Source: JAZKDW01 sp040387375 (GTDB lineage Bacteria; Pseudomonadota; Gammaproteobacteria; Burkholderiales; Burkholderiaceae_D). From it: a stretch of 64,000 nt of DNA. Where the stretch lies: NCBI GenBank assembly GCA_040387375.1, contig JAZKDW010000046.1, positions 62,001-126,000 of the forward strand, given 5' to 3'. The notes under the pieces are model-generated. The model did not search any database. It was not told the origin of the DNA and saw only the letters and a program-made list of their open reading frames with translations. The translations under genes were made by a program, and so were the position numbers. Positions 9,602 through 17,913 of this stretch are shown here, one piece after another (the first letter of the stretch is position 1; each line of letters starts with the position of its first letter).

Positions 9602-9842
9602 TCTGGCCAAAACCCGGAATTTTTGCCGCTTTCATCTCCGGCTTTTCCATTTGCCGCGGATTTTAGATCGCCGCCAACCATTAAACGCAAAAAATTCACG
9701 ACAAAAACGGCAAAAATTCTTCATTTTCTTTGGAAGCGCGCAACTTCCTTTTCTATCCCTGTTCTAATCTGAAGATAAACAGAATCCATAAATTTTCGTA
9801 AGGCAATAGTGTTTTTACTATCGTATCATTTGGCAATCACGA

Positions 9843-9872
9843 TTAGCACTCGCCGATTGAGAGTGCTAAAAT
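9843..9872 (+). promoter_or_regulatory. Perfect CIRCE operator (HrcA box) on the rpoH promoter
   Basis: The inverted repeat TTAGCACTC (9843-9851), 9-nt spacer, GAGTGCTAA (9861-9869) equals the textbook CIRCE consensus with no mismatch. Its left arm contains TTAGCA (9843-9848), a 4/6 match to a -35 box. Its right arm runs into TAAAAT (9867-9872), a 5/6 match to a -10 box, with an 18-bp spacer. HrcA bound here would cover the promoter. Transcription would begin near 9879, about 57 nt before the rpoH ATG. The preceding 9602-9842, after ftsX, is AT-rich and shows no gene. The -35/-10 assignment is by eye. Confidence 0.93.
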
Positions 9873-9935
9873 GTGTCAAATCATAGTTTCAAGAATTACC
9901 CGAAATTAACCAAGTCAGGGAAGGTAGGAGAAAGT

Positions 9936-10835
9936 ATGAAAGCATCGACTGCACCGGCCACATTGGTTCCTGATAGTCAACACGCCTTGGCCTTGGGTTT
10001 TTCTGGCGCTTTAGGCAACATCGATGCTTATATCTCTGCCGTAAACCGTCTGCCAATGCTGACGCACGAGGAAGAAATGTCCCTGGCGCGCCGTTTGCGA
10101 GAAGACAATGATCTGGCAGCAGCACAATCGCTGGTGTTGTCTCATCTGCGCCTGGTGGTATCCATTGCGCGTGGTTATCTTGGTTATGGATTACCGCATG
10201 CCGATCTGATCCAGGAAGGCAATATTGGCTTGATGAAGGCGGTCAAGCGCTTTGATCCGGATCAAGGCGTACGCCTCGTGTCCTATGCAATGCATTGGAT
10301 CAAGGCTGAAATGCATGAGTATATTTTGAAAAACTGGCGCCTGGTTAAAGTGGCGACAACCAAAGCCCAGCGTAAATTATTTTTTAATCTGCGTAGCCAT
10401 AAAGAAGGCCTGGATTCAATGACACCAGCGCAGGTTGACGCTCTGGCAAAAACCCTGAACGTCAAGCGCGAAGAAGTCATCGAAATGGAAACCCGTCTGT
10501 CTGGCCGGGATATTGCCATGGAAACGCCTAGCGACGATGAAGAAGACCGGTTTTCACCGATCGCCTATTTGTCCTCAGACCTGAACGAACCGACCAAGGT
10601 GCTGGAAGCGCAGCAATTCGATCGCCTGCAATCAGAAGGTCTGGAGTCGGCGCTGGGCAAGCTCGATGCACGCTCCCGTCGCATTGTCGAGGCACGCTGG
10701 CTCGCCAACGATGACGGTTCCGGTGCGACCTTGCATGATCTGGCCAGTGAGTTTGGCGTATCCGCTGAGCGGATTCGCCAAATTGAGGCGGTGGCGCTGA
10801 AAAAAATGAAAGGCACGTTGGCAAGCTATATTTAA
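9936..10835 (+). CDS. rpoH: RNA polymerase sigma-32 factor RpoH
   Basis: This heat-shock sigma factor of 299 residues directs RNA polymerase to chaperone and protease promoters. Region 1.2/2.1 contains YISAVNRLPMLTHEEE, region 2 contains DLIQEGNIGLMKAVKRFDP, and the RpoH box QRKLFFNLR (about residues 126-134) is diagnostic for sigma-32. The C-terminal helix-turn-helix reads LHDLASEFGVSAERIRQIE. The start at ATG 9936 is preceded by TAGGAG at 5 nt. An in-frame GTG at 9873 would start inside the CIRCE/promoter region and is unlikely. The gene stands alone between the CIRCE element and a terminator. Confidence 0.97.
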   Translation: MKASTAPATLVPDSQHALALGFSGALGNIDAYISAVNRLPMLTHEEEMSLARRLREDNDLAAAQSLVLSHLRLVVSIARGYLGYGLPHADLIQEGNIGLMKAVKRFDPDQGVRLVSYAMHWIKAEMHEYILKNWRLVKVATTKAQRKLFFNLRSHKEGLDSMTPAQVDALAKTLNVKREEVIEMETRLSGRDIAMETPSDDEEDRFSPIAYLSSDLNEPTKVLEAQQFDRLQSEGLESALGKLDARSRRIVEARWLANDDGSGATLHDLASEFGVSAERIRQIEAVALKKMKGTLASYI

Positions 10836-10882
10836 ATTCTGCTGTGGCTGAAAAACCTTGGCTGAGAGTCTTGTTACACAAT

Positions 10883-10916
10883 AAAAAGCGCCTGAACTGA
10901 ATGGGCGCTTTTTTTA
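10883..10916 (+). terminator. Rho-independent terminator of rpoH
   Basis: AAAAAGCGCC (10883-10892) pairs with GGCGCTTTTT (10904-10913) around an 11-nt loop, continuing into a T-run. It lies 47 nt after the rpoH stop codon. Confidence 0.88.
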
Positions 10917-11071
10917 TTTCCAAAACGTCCTTGCCAGATTGCACTTTCATGACGGAAGGTCGAACCAACGTTGTTTTATATGCATCGCCATATCAAAAAA
11001 ACAATTATTTCGATGGAGATGAGCCCTATTGGTCTACACTCGATTGACCCCGCACCATAAAAGGAGCGATT

Positions 11072-11911
11072 TTGACCTTCTTATCTTTTGCAAATAGTGG
11101 CCCGATTTGGCGCGCGGCAGTTTGCACATGGAGTGCGATTCTGCTTCTCGTTTTAAGCGCTGGCGAGTTGCATGCGCAAGGCAGGACGATCTCGCTGGCG
11201 GTAAATGCCGGAAGTGGGGATTCAAATAATATCTATAATACCCAGGACATTTATCATCCCTTTGCCAGCATGCTTTCCAAGGCGCTGAACGTACGGGTCG
11301 AGGCCAAACCGCTCCTGGCATCACTGGTCAAATCGTCTATTTACGGAAACCGTTATCCGCTATTGCTGGTACATACCAATGATGCAGCCGAAGCAATCAA
11401 ATCCAAGCGTTACAAAGTTATTGGCTTTTCCCAGGATCTGGGGAACAATCGCATACTGTTTTTCGCCCGCAAGGGCTCGACCGCGACCAAACTTGCCGAC
11501 ATTGCCGGGCGCTGTGTAGTAGCAACAGACTCTTTTGCCGCGGCAACTGCAGTGGCGATCATGAAAAAGAAAAATCTGTTCGACAATCTGCGTTCTTATA
11601 CATTTGTGCGCGAAGGTGATGCGCTTGAATTTCATTTAAAAACGAATTTCTGTGAAATTGCGATTCTGCGCTCGGACGCCGGCGCCCAAAAGCTGGTCGC
11701 GGCAGGCCACAGGCAGATTCATGCAAGTGCGGAGTTTCCGGTTTTTGTACTGCTGGCAGACAAGAAGTTAGGGCAAGGCGCGATTGAAAAACTGCGCAAG
11801 CTGATGGTCGAATTCCAGCCCGATGCCAACTCCGCATTCATGAAAGAGACCGGCATCGTTACGTTTGACACCGATCAGGCGGATGCATTGGAACTGTTCA
11901 ATCTTTACTGA
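11072..11911 (+). CDS. Periplasmic binding protein, PhnD/phosphonate type, orphan
   Basis: This 279-residue exported protein is of the phosphate/phosphite/phosphonate binding-protein fold. It starts with TTG at 11072, 5 nt after AAGGAG. A signal peptide covers about residues 13-35 (cleavage near HAQ). The mature part has the two-lobe pattern of this family: a segment on feature DIYHPFASMLSKAL, then LLVHTNDAAEAI, GRCVVATDSFAAATAVAI and CEIAILRSDAGAQKLV. No ATPase or permease gene is adjacent, so the partner is elsewhere or the protein serves as a sensor domain. The ligand is unknown. It converges with the sco gene, 8 nt away. Confidence 0.7.
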   Translation: MTFLSFANSGPIWRAAVCTWSAILLLVLSAGELHAQGRTISLAVNAGSGDSNNIYNTQDIYHPFASMLSKALNVRVEAKPLLASLVKSSIYGNRYPLLLVHTNDAAEAIKSKRYKVIGFSQDLGNNRILFFARKGSTATKLADIAGRCVVATDSFAAATAVAIMKKKNLFDNLRSYTFVREGDALEFHLKTNFCEIAILRSDAGAQKLVAAGHRQIHASAEFPVFVLLADKKLGQGAIEKLRKLMVEFQPDANSAFMKETGIVTFDTDQADALELFNLY

Positions 11912-11919
11912 AGGGCGGG

Positions 11920-12549
11920 TCAACCCCCGGCGAGCAGAATCTTCAGGTCATGCGCGATTGGTTCCGGCCCCTGTCCGTGCCGCACAAAAAGCCGGATCCG
12001 GCCTTGCGGATCGAACACATAACTGCCGGCCGTGTGATCGATCGTATAACTCCCAGGCGTCTTGCCAGGTACTTTTTGATAAAACACCTTGAAGTCTTTC
12101 GCGATTTTTTCAGTCGCCGCCTTGTCGCCGCTCAATCCCAGGAAACGCGGGTCGAATGCAGTCACGTACTTCGACATTATTTCCGGCGTATCCCGCTCCG
12201 GATCAACCGTCACGAACAGCACCTGCACCTTGTCGGCATCCGGACCCAACTGTTTCATCACATTGGCCATCTCTGCCATTGTGGTTGGACACACGTCGGG
12301 ACATTGCATGAATCCGAAGAATACAACGACGGCTTTGCCCTTGAAGTCGGTGAGCGTCCGCACCTTCCCGGTATGGTCGGTCAGCGAAAAATCCTTCGCA
12401 TAATTGAGGCCGGTGACATCGGTGTTCTTGAAGGATGTTTTCACCGGGGACAACACCATTTCCGTGCCGCCGGCTTTTTGTTTATCGTTGCACGCAACCA
12501 GAGACAGAGCGGTGGCCAGTAGCAGAACTGCAAAAGATAAAGAGCGCAT
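11920..12549 (-). CDS. sco: SCO1/SenC copper chaperone for cytochrome oxidase
   Basis: Sco proteins deliver copper to, or keep reduced the cysteines of, the CuA centre of cytochrome oxidase subunit II at the outer face of the inner membrane. From ATG 12549 the product is 209 residues. It begins with a lipoprotein signal (SLVAC lipobox) and has a thioredoxin-like fold with the copper motif CPDVC and the distal His ligand in TIDHTAGS. The start is 2 nt after the ctaB stop. It is the last gene of the surf1-(Sco-like)-ctaA-ctaB-sco operon. Confidence 0.94.
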   Translation of the reverse strand: MRSLSFAVLLLATALSLVACNDKQKAGGTEMVLSPVKTSFKNTDVTGLNYAKDFSLTDHTGKVRTLTDFKGKAVVVFFGFMQCPDVCPTTMAEMANVMKQLGPDADKVQVLFVTVDPERDTPEIMSKYVTAFDPRFLGLSGDKAATEKIAKDFKVFYQKVPGKTPGSYTIDHTAGSYVFDPQGRIRLFVRHGQGPEPIAHDLKILLAGG

Positions 12550-12551
12550 TT

Positions 12552-13436
12552 TCAGAATTGAATGTAATGATCGATCAACAGCGCGGCGAACAGCAGCGAC
12601 AGGTAGATGATCGAGTAAGTGAAGGTCTTGCGCGCGACAAGATCGGTGTAATGACGATAGATCTGCCACGCATAATACAAAAAAATCGCTCCGAGAATTG
12701 CCGCGCTACCGAGGTAAATTACACCGCTCATGCCGACTGCAAACGGCAGCATGGTGGTAGCCACCAGGGCGATCGTATATAACAACACATGAAACTGTGT
12801 GAATTTCAGGCCATGTGTTATCGGCAGCATCGGCAGACCGGACTTTGCGTAGTCATCACGGCGATACATTGCCAGCGCCCAGAAATGCGGCGGCGTCCAG
12901 ATAAAAATGATCAGCACCAGAATCCATGCCTGCATCGGCAGATCGTTGGCGATCGCGGCCCAGCCCAGCGCTGGAGGCATGGCGCCGGACAGTCCGCCGA
13001 TCACGATATTCTGCGGCGTCGCGGGTTTGAGAATGATCGTATAAATTACTGCATAACCAACGAAGGTGGCAAAGGTCAGCCACATGGTCAGCGGATTGAC
13101 CATCGTGTACAGCACCCACATGCCGAGGCCGCCTATTACCCCGGAAAACACCAGCGTCTGCGGAACCGTGATTTCACCTCGCGCCATCGGGCGGCGGGCG
13201 GTACGCGCCATGCGCGAATCGATTTCACGCTCGACCAGGCAATTGACGGCGAACGCAGCACCCGCCAGCAGCCAGATGCCGATGGTCGCAGCCACCACGA
13301 TTTTCCAGTCCGGCAGACCCGGTGTGGCGAGAAACATGCCGATCACAGCGCAAAATACCGCCAACTGCGTCACACGCGGTTTGGTCAGTGCCCAATATTG
13401 GGCGATGCGATTTGGGGAAGCGGTCAGCGTAGTCAT
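12552..13436 (-). CDS. ctaB: Heme O synthase (protoheme IX farnesyltransferase)
   Basis: CtaB adds a farnesyl group to heme B to make heme O, the first step toward heme A. The 294-residue integral membrane protein of the UbiA family has about eight to nine hydrophobic segments. It carries the prenyl-diphosphate motif NCLVEREIDSRMARTARRP near residues 64-82 and a second Asp-rich loop around YRRDDYAKSG. It lies 10 nt after ctaA and 2 nt before sco. Confidence 0.96.
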   Translation of the reverse strand: MTTLTASPNRIAQYWALTKPRVTQLAVFCAVIGMFLATPGLPDWKIVVAATIGIWLLAGAAFAVNCLVEREIDSRMARTARRPMARGEITVPQTLVFSGVIGGLGMWVLYTMVNPLTMWLTFATFVGYAVIYTIILKPATPQNIVIGGLSGAMPPALGWAAIANDLPMQAWILVLIIFIWTPPHFWALAMYRRDDYAKSGLPMLPITHGLKFTQFHVLLYTIALVATTMLPFAVGMSGVIYLGSAAILGAIFLYYAWQIYRHYTDLVARKTFTYSIIYLSLLFAALLIDHYIQF

Positions 13437-13446
13437 GCAGTGAATT

Positions 13447-14559
13447 TCATGCGGAGGATAACCGCGTAAAAACTGGATCGGAAGCGGGTTCGGTCGAGAG
13501 TCTGGCCTTGTAGTTTAACACGACCAGCAATAGGACGAGGAGCGCCGCGCCGCCATTATGCAGGACAGCCAGCGCCAGCGGCCACTTCAGGAAGATGGTT
13601 GAAACGCCGGTAGCGAACTGAAATGCAATCGCCACTAATATCCAGCGGCCGGTCTTGCGCAGGCCGTCAATGCGCAGCGCCCTGTGCGCGATCCATGCGG
13701 TGTACAAAATGACGACGTAGGCGAACAGGCGATGGGTCCAGTGAATCGCGGTCAATGCCGGAAACGGCAGGAATTCGCCATCCGCGGTCATGCCCAGACT
13801 ACGCCATAGCGTGAAGCCATTTTCGAAATCCATGTGCGGCACCAGCACGCCATGACACAAAGGAAAATCGGTACAGGCCAGCGTGGCATAATTGGTGCTC
13901 ACCCAGCCGCCCAATGCAATCTGGATCACGAGCAAGCCGAAGGCCAGCGCAGCGGGAAGCCGCAATGCGGATGCATGCGGCGCAACCGGCAAATGTGTAT
14001 TCTGACGCGCGCCCAGCCAGGTCAGCAATGCCAGCAAAAACATGCCTAGCAGCAGATGGATCGTCACGATCACCGGCTGCAGCTTCATGGTCACGGTCCA
14101 TGCGCCAAAAGCGCCCTGCAGGCAGACAAAGGCAAACAGGGCGGTCGGCAAGACCGGTGAAAACCTCAAGTCCTTGCGTGCCGATTTCAGCCAGCGGCGC
14201 CACGCCAGCGCCATCAATGCAATGATCAGGACGCCGACTGCCATCGCCAGATAACGATGTGTCATTTCAATCCATGCCTTCATCACGGTTACTGGACCAG
14301 TCGGCATCGCGGCTTCGGCGGCGCTGATGCTGGCATGTGCCTGCAGCGGATTCGCATGGCCGTAACAACCGGGCCAGTCGGGACAGCCGAGGCCGGAATC
14401 AGTCAACCGCGTGAAAGCACCAAACATGATCAGGTCAAACGTAAGAAACAAGGTGATCCACGCCAGTTTGCGGTACTTGTTGGCGTCGCCAGACACCCAG
14501 ACCATCGTCAGCGGCAACAGCGCCGCCAGCACGCCAATAATGGCAAGTTGAATCAGCAT
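13447..14559 (-). CDS. ctaA: Heme A synthase (COX15/CtaA family)
   Basis: This enzyme oxidises the C8 methyl of heme O to a formyl group, giving heme A for cytochrome oxidase. The 370-residue protein has about eight membrane segments and the type-2 (proteobacterial/mitochondrial) CtaA pattern: FGAFTRLTDSGLGCPDWPGC near residues 46-65, EMTHRYLAM in the first half, and the matching HWTHRLFAY in the second half, each supplying heme-ligand His residues. It is followed by ctaB after 10 nt. Confidence 0.95.
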   Translation of the reverse strand: MLIQLAIIGVLAALLPLTMVWVSGDANKYRKLAWITLFLTFDLIMFGAFTRLTDSGLGCPDWPGCYGHANPLQAHASISAAEAAMPTGPVTVMKAWIEMTHRYLAMAVGVLIIALMALAWRRWLKSARKDLRFSPVLPTALFAFVCLQGAFGAWTVTMKLQPVIVTIHLLLGMFLLALLTWLGARQNTHLPVAPHASALRLPAALAFGLLVIQIALGGWVSTNYATLACTDFPLCHGVLVPHMDFENGFTLWRSLGMTADGEFLPFPALTAIHWTHRLFAYVVILYTAWIAHRALRIDGLRKTGRWILVAIAFQFATGVSTIFLKWPLALAVLHNGGAALLVLLLVVLNYKARLSTEPASDPVFTRLSSA

Positions 14560-14566
14560 GCCCGGG

Positions 14567-15157
14567 TCATCCTATGCTGGACGCTCTCAACAATTTTGAG
14601 ATGTCCTTCTTTATCTTGTTGGGATCCGCATCTTTTGGAAAACGCATCATCAGGTTCCCCAAGGGATCGATCATGTAAATATGGTCGGCCGCCGTGGTGC
14701 CGTTCTCGACCGGCAGCCATGTCCTGATCACCTCCGGTTTTGCGCGCAGCATGTGTGTGCCGTCATATTCGCGCATCAGCACGGTCTCCAACGGCTTGTC
14801 ATCCGTGATCAGCCATACACGCTCGATGCGGTACATCTCCTTGCCCTGGGTCAGCCGCAGCTGGCGCATTTCGTACAGCTTCTTTTTACACACGTCCTGG
14901 CAATCACCGCTATCGACCTGCAGCATGATCCACTTGCCTTTGTAAGCATCCAGTCCAAGCGGTTTGCCATCAAGCATGGTGGCGCCTAGCGCTGGTATCG
15001 GATATGCCCTGGGATCTATCAGCGCGCCGTAATTGGTCCGCCCTTCGGGCTTGATCACATAATAGGTAAGATACGATGCAATCAGCGGCGCTGCGCATAC
15101 CAAAATGACGGCGAATAACTTCCAGCGTCCCCTGCTCTGCTGCTTATTTTGTTCCAC
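14567..15157 (-). CDS. Membrane-anchored Sco-like thioredoxin-fold protein
   Basis: This 196-residue protein has one N-terminal membrane anchor (about residues 12-32) and a periplasmic domain. It is usually annotated only as a hypothetical or cytochrome-oxidase-associated protein. The domain keeps the three copper-ligand positions of Sco: the pair CQDVC (about residues 85-89) and the His in ADHIYMIDPLGN. I infer a second copper or redox chaperone for oxidase assembly. The gene overlaps the end of surf1 by 14 nt and precedes ctaA by 7 nt, so it belongs to the same operon. Confidence 0.8.
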   Translation of the reverse strand: MEQNKQQSRGRWKLFAVILVCAAPLIASYLTYYVIKPEGRTNYGALIDPRAYPIPALGATMLDGKPLGLDAYKGKWIMLQVDSGDCQDVCKKKLYEMRQLRLTQGKEMYRIERVWLITDDKPLETVLMREYDGTHMLRAKPEVIRTWLPVENGTTAADHIYMIDPLGNLMMRFPKDADPNKIKKDISKLLRASSIG

Positions 15158-15857
15158 GTCGAAACCCCGTCACAACGAAAAAAATAAATGCCATTGCAGC
15201 CAACGCATACCATTGGAAGGCGTAGCCCAAATGCTTGTCAATCCCGGTCGATGGCCGCGGCCAGTCGCGCACCAGTCCATCCTGTGTATTGCCGAGTTGT
15301 TCGATTATGAAAGGCTGCAAAGCCAGGCTGCTTGCCTGGGCAAACCCGGCAAGATCAGCATTTTGCACAATCGCGCCGGGTCGCAGGCTTTCGGCTTTGC
15401 CGAGTTGCAGCACGTTTCCCGAATTGCGCCGCACAATACCTTCGATGTCGACCATCCCGGCCGGTGTCGCAATCGATGGCAGCTTTGCCCGGTCCAGCGG
15501 ATCACGAGGCAGCCAGCCGCGATTCACAAGGACATGCGTGCCGGTCCCGGCAATCTTCAAAGGCATCAACAAGTAGAATCCGGCCAGACCTTTATAGGGC
15601 CGATTGTCGAGATAGACCGGCCAATCGCGCACAAATTCCCCACGTACAATTATGCGCCGGAACTCTAACTCTTCCACTGTTGCTGATGCTCCAGCCAGCC
15701 TGATCGGCGCCGCATTTTCACGCGCGATCAGCCTGGTTTCAATCGCCTGCTTTTCCGCGGCGCGCCGCGTTTGCCACTGGCCAAGGGACACGCCAATTGC
15801 GACCACCACCAGGGTGGCAATAAAAGGAATCCAGCGGAATCGGAAGGTGATTGGCAT
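15144..15857 (-). CDS. surf1: SURF1 family cytochrome oxidase assembly protein
   Basis: SURF1 helps insert heme A into subunit I of cytochrome c oxidase. The 237-residue protein has the family topology: one membrane segment at each end (about 9-26 and 211-229) with a periplasmic domain between. Motifs include GQWQTRRAAEK, the VYLDNRPYKGLAGFY region, VLVNRGWLPRD, and the terminal HLGYAFQWYALA. It starts the leftward surf1-(Sco-like)-ctaA-ctaB-sco operon and diverges from the DUF2909 gene. Confidence 0.95.
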   Translation of the reverse strand: MPITFRFRWIPFIATLVVVAIGVSLGQWQTRRAAEKQAIETRLIARENAAPIRLAGASATVEELEFRRIIVRGEFVRDWPVYLDNRPYKGLAGFYLLMPLKIAGTGTHVLVNRGWLPRDPLDRAKLPSIATPAGMVDIEGIVRRNSGNVLQLGKAESLRPGAIVQNADLAGFAQASSLALQPFIIEQLGNTQDGLVRDWPRPSTGIDKHLGYAFQWYALAAMAFIFFVVTGFRRGTK

Positions 15858-15895
15858 TACAATGATATTTTACTCATCTGATTCGACCGCCCGTT

Positions 15896-15931
15896 GTTGG
15901 CAACCTCATTGGCAACTTGATTGACAACCTG
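15896..15931 (+). repeat. Three tandem 12-bp repeats
   Basis: GTTGGCAACCTC, ATTGGCAACTTG and ATTGACAACCTG lie head to tail between the divergent surf1 and DUF2909 genes. They are in frame with the DUF2909 gene and would read as repeated Ile-Gly/Asp-Asn-Leu. That frame has no ATG before 15950, so the repeat is probably in the untranslated leader. Confidence 0.75.
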
Positions 15932-15949
15932 GTGGCCGACGCGCTCCAC

Positions 15950-16150
15950 ATGAAAATAATCGTTGCTATCGCATTTATCCTCATCCTGACCAGCCTCGGT
16001 TCCGCACTGGTATTTTTAATGCGGGACAAAGGAAAAAGCAACCGAACTGTAAAGGCGCTGGCATTTCGCGTCGGCTTTTCGATTGCTTTATTCATATTGA
16101 TACTGGTTGCTAATCAGCTCGGATGGATACAGCCTACCGGCTTTCGCTGA
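15950..16150 (+). CDS. Twin transmembrane protein, DUF2909 family
   Basis: This 66-residue protein has two predicted membrane helices (about residues 2-20 and 38-58) joined by a short basic loop RDKGKSNRTVKALAFR. The family is small, found mostly in beta- and gammaproteobacteria, and typically sits beside cytochrome oxidase genes, as here between ctaE and surf1. Its function is unknown; an oxidase assembly or stability role is inferred from position. An in-frame TTG at 15917 would add 11 residues, but the ATG at 15950 matches the family N-terminus MKIIV. It is followed by a terminator. Confidence 0.88.
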   Translation: MKIIVAIAFILILTSLGSALVFLMRDKGKSNRTVKALAFRVGFSIALFILILVANQLGWIQPTGFR

Positions 16151-16168
16151 GCACTGGAATTTCACAGT

Positions 16169-16199
16169 AAAAAAGCCGCACCGAGGTGCGGCTTTTTTT
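16169..16199. terminator. Bidirectional rho-independent terminator
   Basis: GCCGCAC (16175-16181) pairs with GTGCGGC (16186-16192) around the tetraloop CGAG, flanked by A6 on the left and T7 on the right. It can end both the DUF2909 transcript (plus strand) and the ctaCDGE operon (minus strand). Confidence 0.92.
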
Positions 16200-16223
16200 C
16201 GCGCGCTGCCAGTGGCGGCCGCG

Positions 16224-17084
16224 TCAGAGCCAATAAACGACTACATACAATCCAAGCCATACCACGTCAACAAAATGCCAGTACCAGGCGGCGCCTTCAA
16301 AAGCAAAATGGTGGTCTGGCGTAAAGTGGCCTTTCAGCACGCGATACAGAACTACCGACAGCATGATCGCACCCATGGTCACATGGAAGCCATGGAAACC
16401 GGTCAACATGTAGAAAGTCGACCCGAAAATGCCGGAGGTCAGTTTCAGGTTCAGATCGCTATACGCATGCATGTACTCATAGGCCTGGAAACCCATGAAA
16501 ATTGCACCAAGCAGTATGGTTGCAAACAACCAGATCGCGGTCTGGGCCCGATGTCCCGCACGCAATGCATGATGGGAAATCGTCAAGGTCACGCCGGAAG
16601 TGAGCAGCAATGCGGTGTTGATTGTCGGGATCCAGAATGGTCCCATCGTGCCGAAGCTTTCAACGGTCCCCGCCGGTCCGGTATTGCCCCATTGACCGGC
16701 AAAGTCAGGCCACAGGATCTTGTGATCCAGATCCGCCAGCCAGGGCATGGTAATCGCGCGTGCATAAAACAGCGCGCCGAAGAAGGCCGCAAAAAACATC
16801 ACTTCGGAAAAAATGAACCAGCTCATGCTCCACCGGAACGACGTATCGATCCGCGCGTTGTACATGCCGCTTTCGGATTCCGCGATTGCCTCGCCAAACC
16901 AGTTGTACAGCACGACGATCAATGCCAGGATACCGGCGATATTCGCATAGGGACCCCATGCGATGTCATTGACCCAGGCCGAAGCGCCTGCCATTGTCAA
17001 AAGAAGCGCCGCACCCGCCAGCACCGGCCATTTGGATGGACCCGGTACGAAATAATAAGGCGCATTAGCGTGTTGAGAACTCAT
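16224..17084 (-). CDS. ctaE: Cytochrome c oxidase subunit III
   Basis: Subunit III of the aa3-type oxidase stabilises the catalytic core in the inner membrane. The 286-residue product has seven hydrophobic segments and the family motifs YYFVPGPSKWP near the start, FRWSMSWFIFSEVMFFAAFFGAL split over helix 3, and the C-terminal HGFHVTMGA and HFVDVVWLGLYVVVYWL segments. The start at 17084 (MSSQHAN) sits about 7 nt after GGGAG; two upstream ATGs (17102, 17090) are badly spaced. It is the last structural gene of the leftward oxidase operon. Confidence 0.96.
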   Translation of the reverse strand: MSSQHANAPYYFVPGPSKWPVLAGAALLLTMAGASAWVNDIAWGPYANIAGILALIVVLYNWFGEAIAESESGMYNARIDTSFRWSMSWFIFSEVMFFAAFFGALFYARAITMPWLADLDHKILWPDFAGQWGNTGPAGTVESFGTMGPFWIPTINTALLLTSGVTLTISHHALRAGHRAQTAIWLFATILLGAIFMGFQAYEYMHAYSDLNLKLTSGIFGSTFYMLTGFHGFHVTMGAIMLSVVLYRVLKGHFTPDHHFAFEGAAWYWHFVDVVWLGLYVVVYWL

Positions 17085-17113
17085 TTCCATCTCCCGATAC
17101 AAATTTCAAATAA

Positions 17114-17353
17114 TTACTTTGCAACGACAATCTTGACAATGATTACCAGAAGCACGATGAAAATAATTGCCCCGAGCACACCGGCGATCAGCACATGAAC
17201 GGGATTCAACTGCGCCGCGTCCTGTTCATAGCCGCTTTTTTTCCTGATGCCCAGGAAAGACCATAAAACTGCTTTTATCGTGGCGCCGAAAGATGCTTTA
17301 CGCCGTGTCGCTTTTTCCGGTTCCTGCACGTGCGTCACCTTCTTAACTAGCAT
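17114..17353 (-). CDS. DUF2970 small membrane protein
   Basis: This 79-residue protein has one C-terminal membrane helix (about residues 55-75). The conserved core KASFGATIKAVLWSFLGIRK is followed by a basic, Tyr-containing loop (KKSGYEQD). This is the DUF2970 pattern, found between ctaG and ctaE in many Burkholderiales. It probably assists oxidase biogenesis, but no function is established. Its start overlaps the ctaG stop by 11 nt; an in-frame upstream ATG at 17377 would lengthen this overlap and is less likely. Confidence 0.88.
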   Translation of the reverse strand: MLVKKVTHVQEPEKATRRKASFGATIKAVLWSFLGIRKKSGYEQDAAQLNPVHVLIAGVLGAIIFIVLLVIIVKIVVAK

Positions 17354-17912
17354 TCTTGCCCGGTACGTTGATTTCAAAAAACGTATAGGACAAGGTAATC
17401 GTCTTCACATCCTTGGGCAGCGCCGGATCAATGAAAAACACCACCGGCATCTGCTTCGCTTCATTCGGCTTCAGCGTCTGCTGCTTGAAACAGAAACACT
17501 CGACCTTCTTGAAGTGTGCGCTCGCCTGCTGCGGCGCATAACTCGGGATTGCCTGCGCGTCAACACTGCGCGCTTGCGTATTCACCACTTCATACACCAC
17601 TTGCGCCATCTCTCCCGGATGCACCTGCATGCTGGTGACCGTAGGACGGAAGCGCCATGGTCCCTGCGCATTTGCATCAAACTCGATCGTAATGGTCCGG
17701 CTCTTGTCGATCTGCGAATTACTCACTGCTTCGACGGTGACGTCTTTCGGCGTCAGAAGATTAACGCCGGTAATTTCACAGATCAATTTATAGACCGGCA
17801 CCAGCGCATAACCAAAACCGAACATCATCACGGCCACGACAAGGAGCTTGCCCAGCATCTGCACATTCAGCCTGCGCGCGCGCTCGGCCAGACCCGATTT
17901 TTGCGGTTCCAT
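17343..17912 (-). CDS. ctaG: Cytochrome c oxidase assembly protein CtaG/Cox11
   Basis: CtaG delivers copper to the CuB site of subunit I. From ATG 17912 the protein has 189 residues: a short cytoplasmic N-terminus, one membrane helix (about 19-38), and a periplasmic Ig-like domain with the copper motif VECFCFKQQ near residue 128 and the family end FFIDPALPKD and TLSYTFF. An upstream start at 17966 would overlap the 35-residue gene and is rejected. ATG follows that gene's stop by 1 nt. Confidence 0.95.
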   Translation of the reverse strand: MEPQKSGLAERARRLNVQMLGKLLVVAVMMFGFGYALVPVYKLICEITGVNLLTPKDVTVEAVSNSQIDKSRTITIEFDANAQGPWRFRPTVTSMQVHPGEMAQVVYEVVNTQARSVDAQAIPSYAPQQASAHFKKVECFCFKQQTLKPNEAKQMPVVFFIDPALPKDVKTITLSYTFFEINVPGKNAS

Positions 17913-17913
17913 G

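Noticed and set aside
16107..17198. 363-codon plus-strand frame
   Set aside because: It lies antisense to ctaE, crosses a strong terminator and has no recognisable domain.
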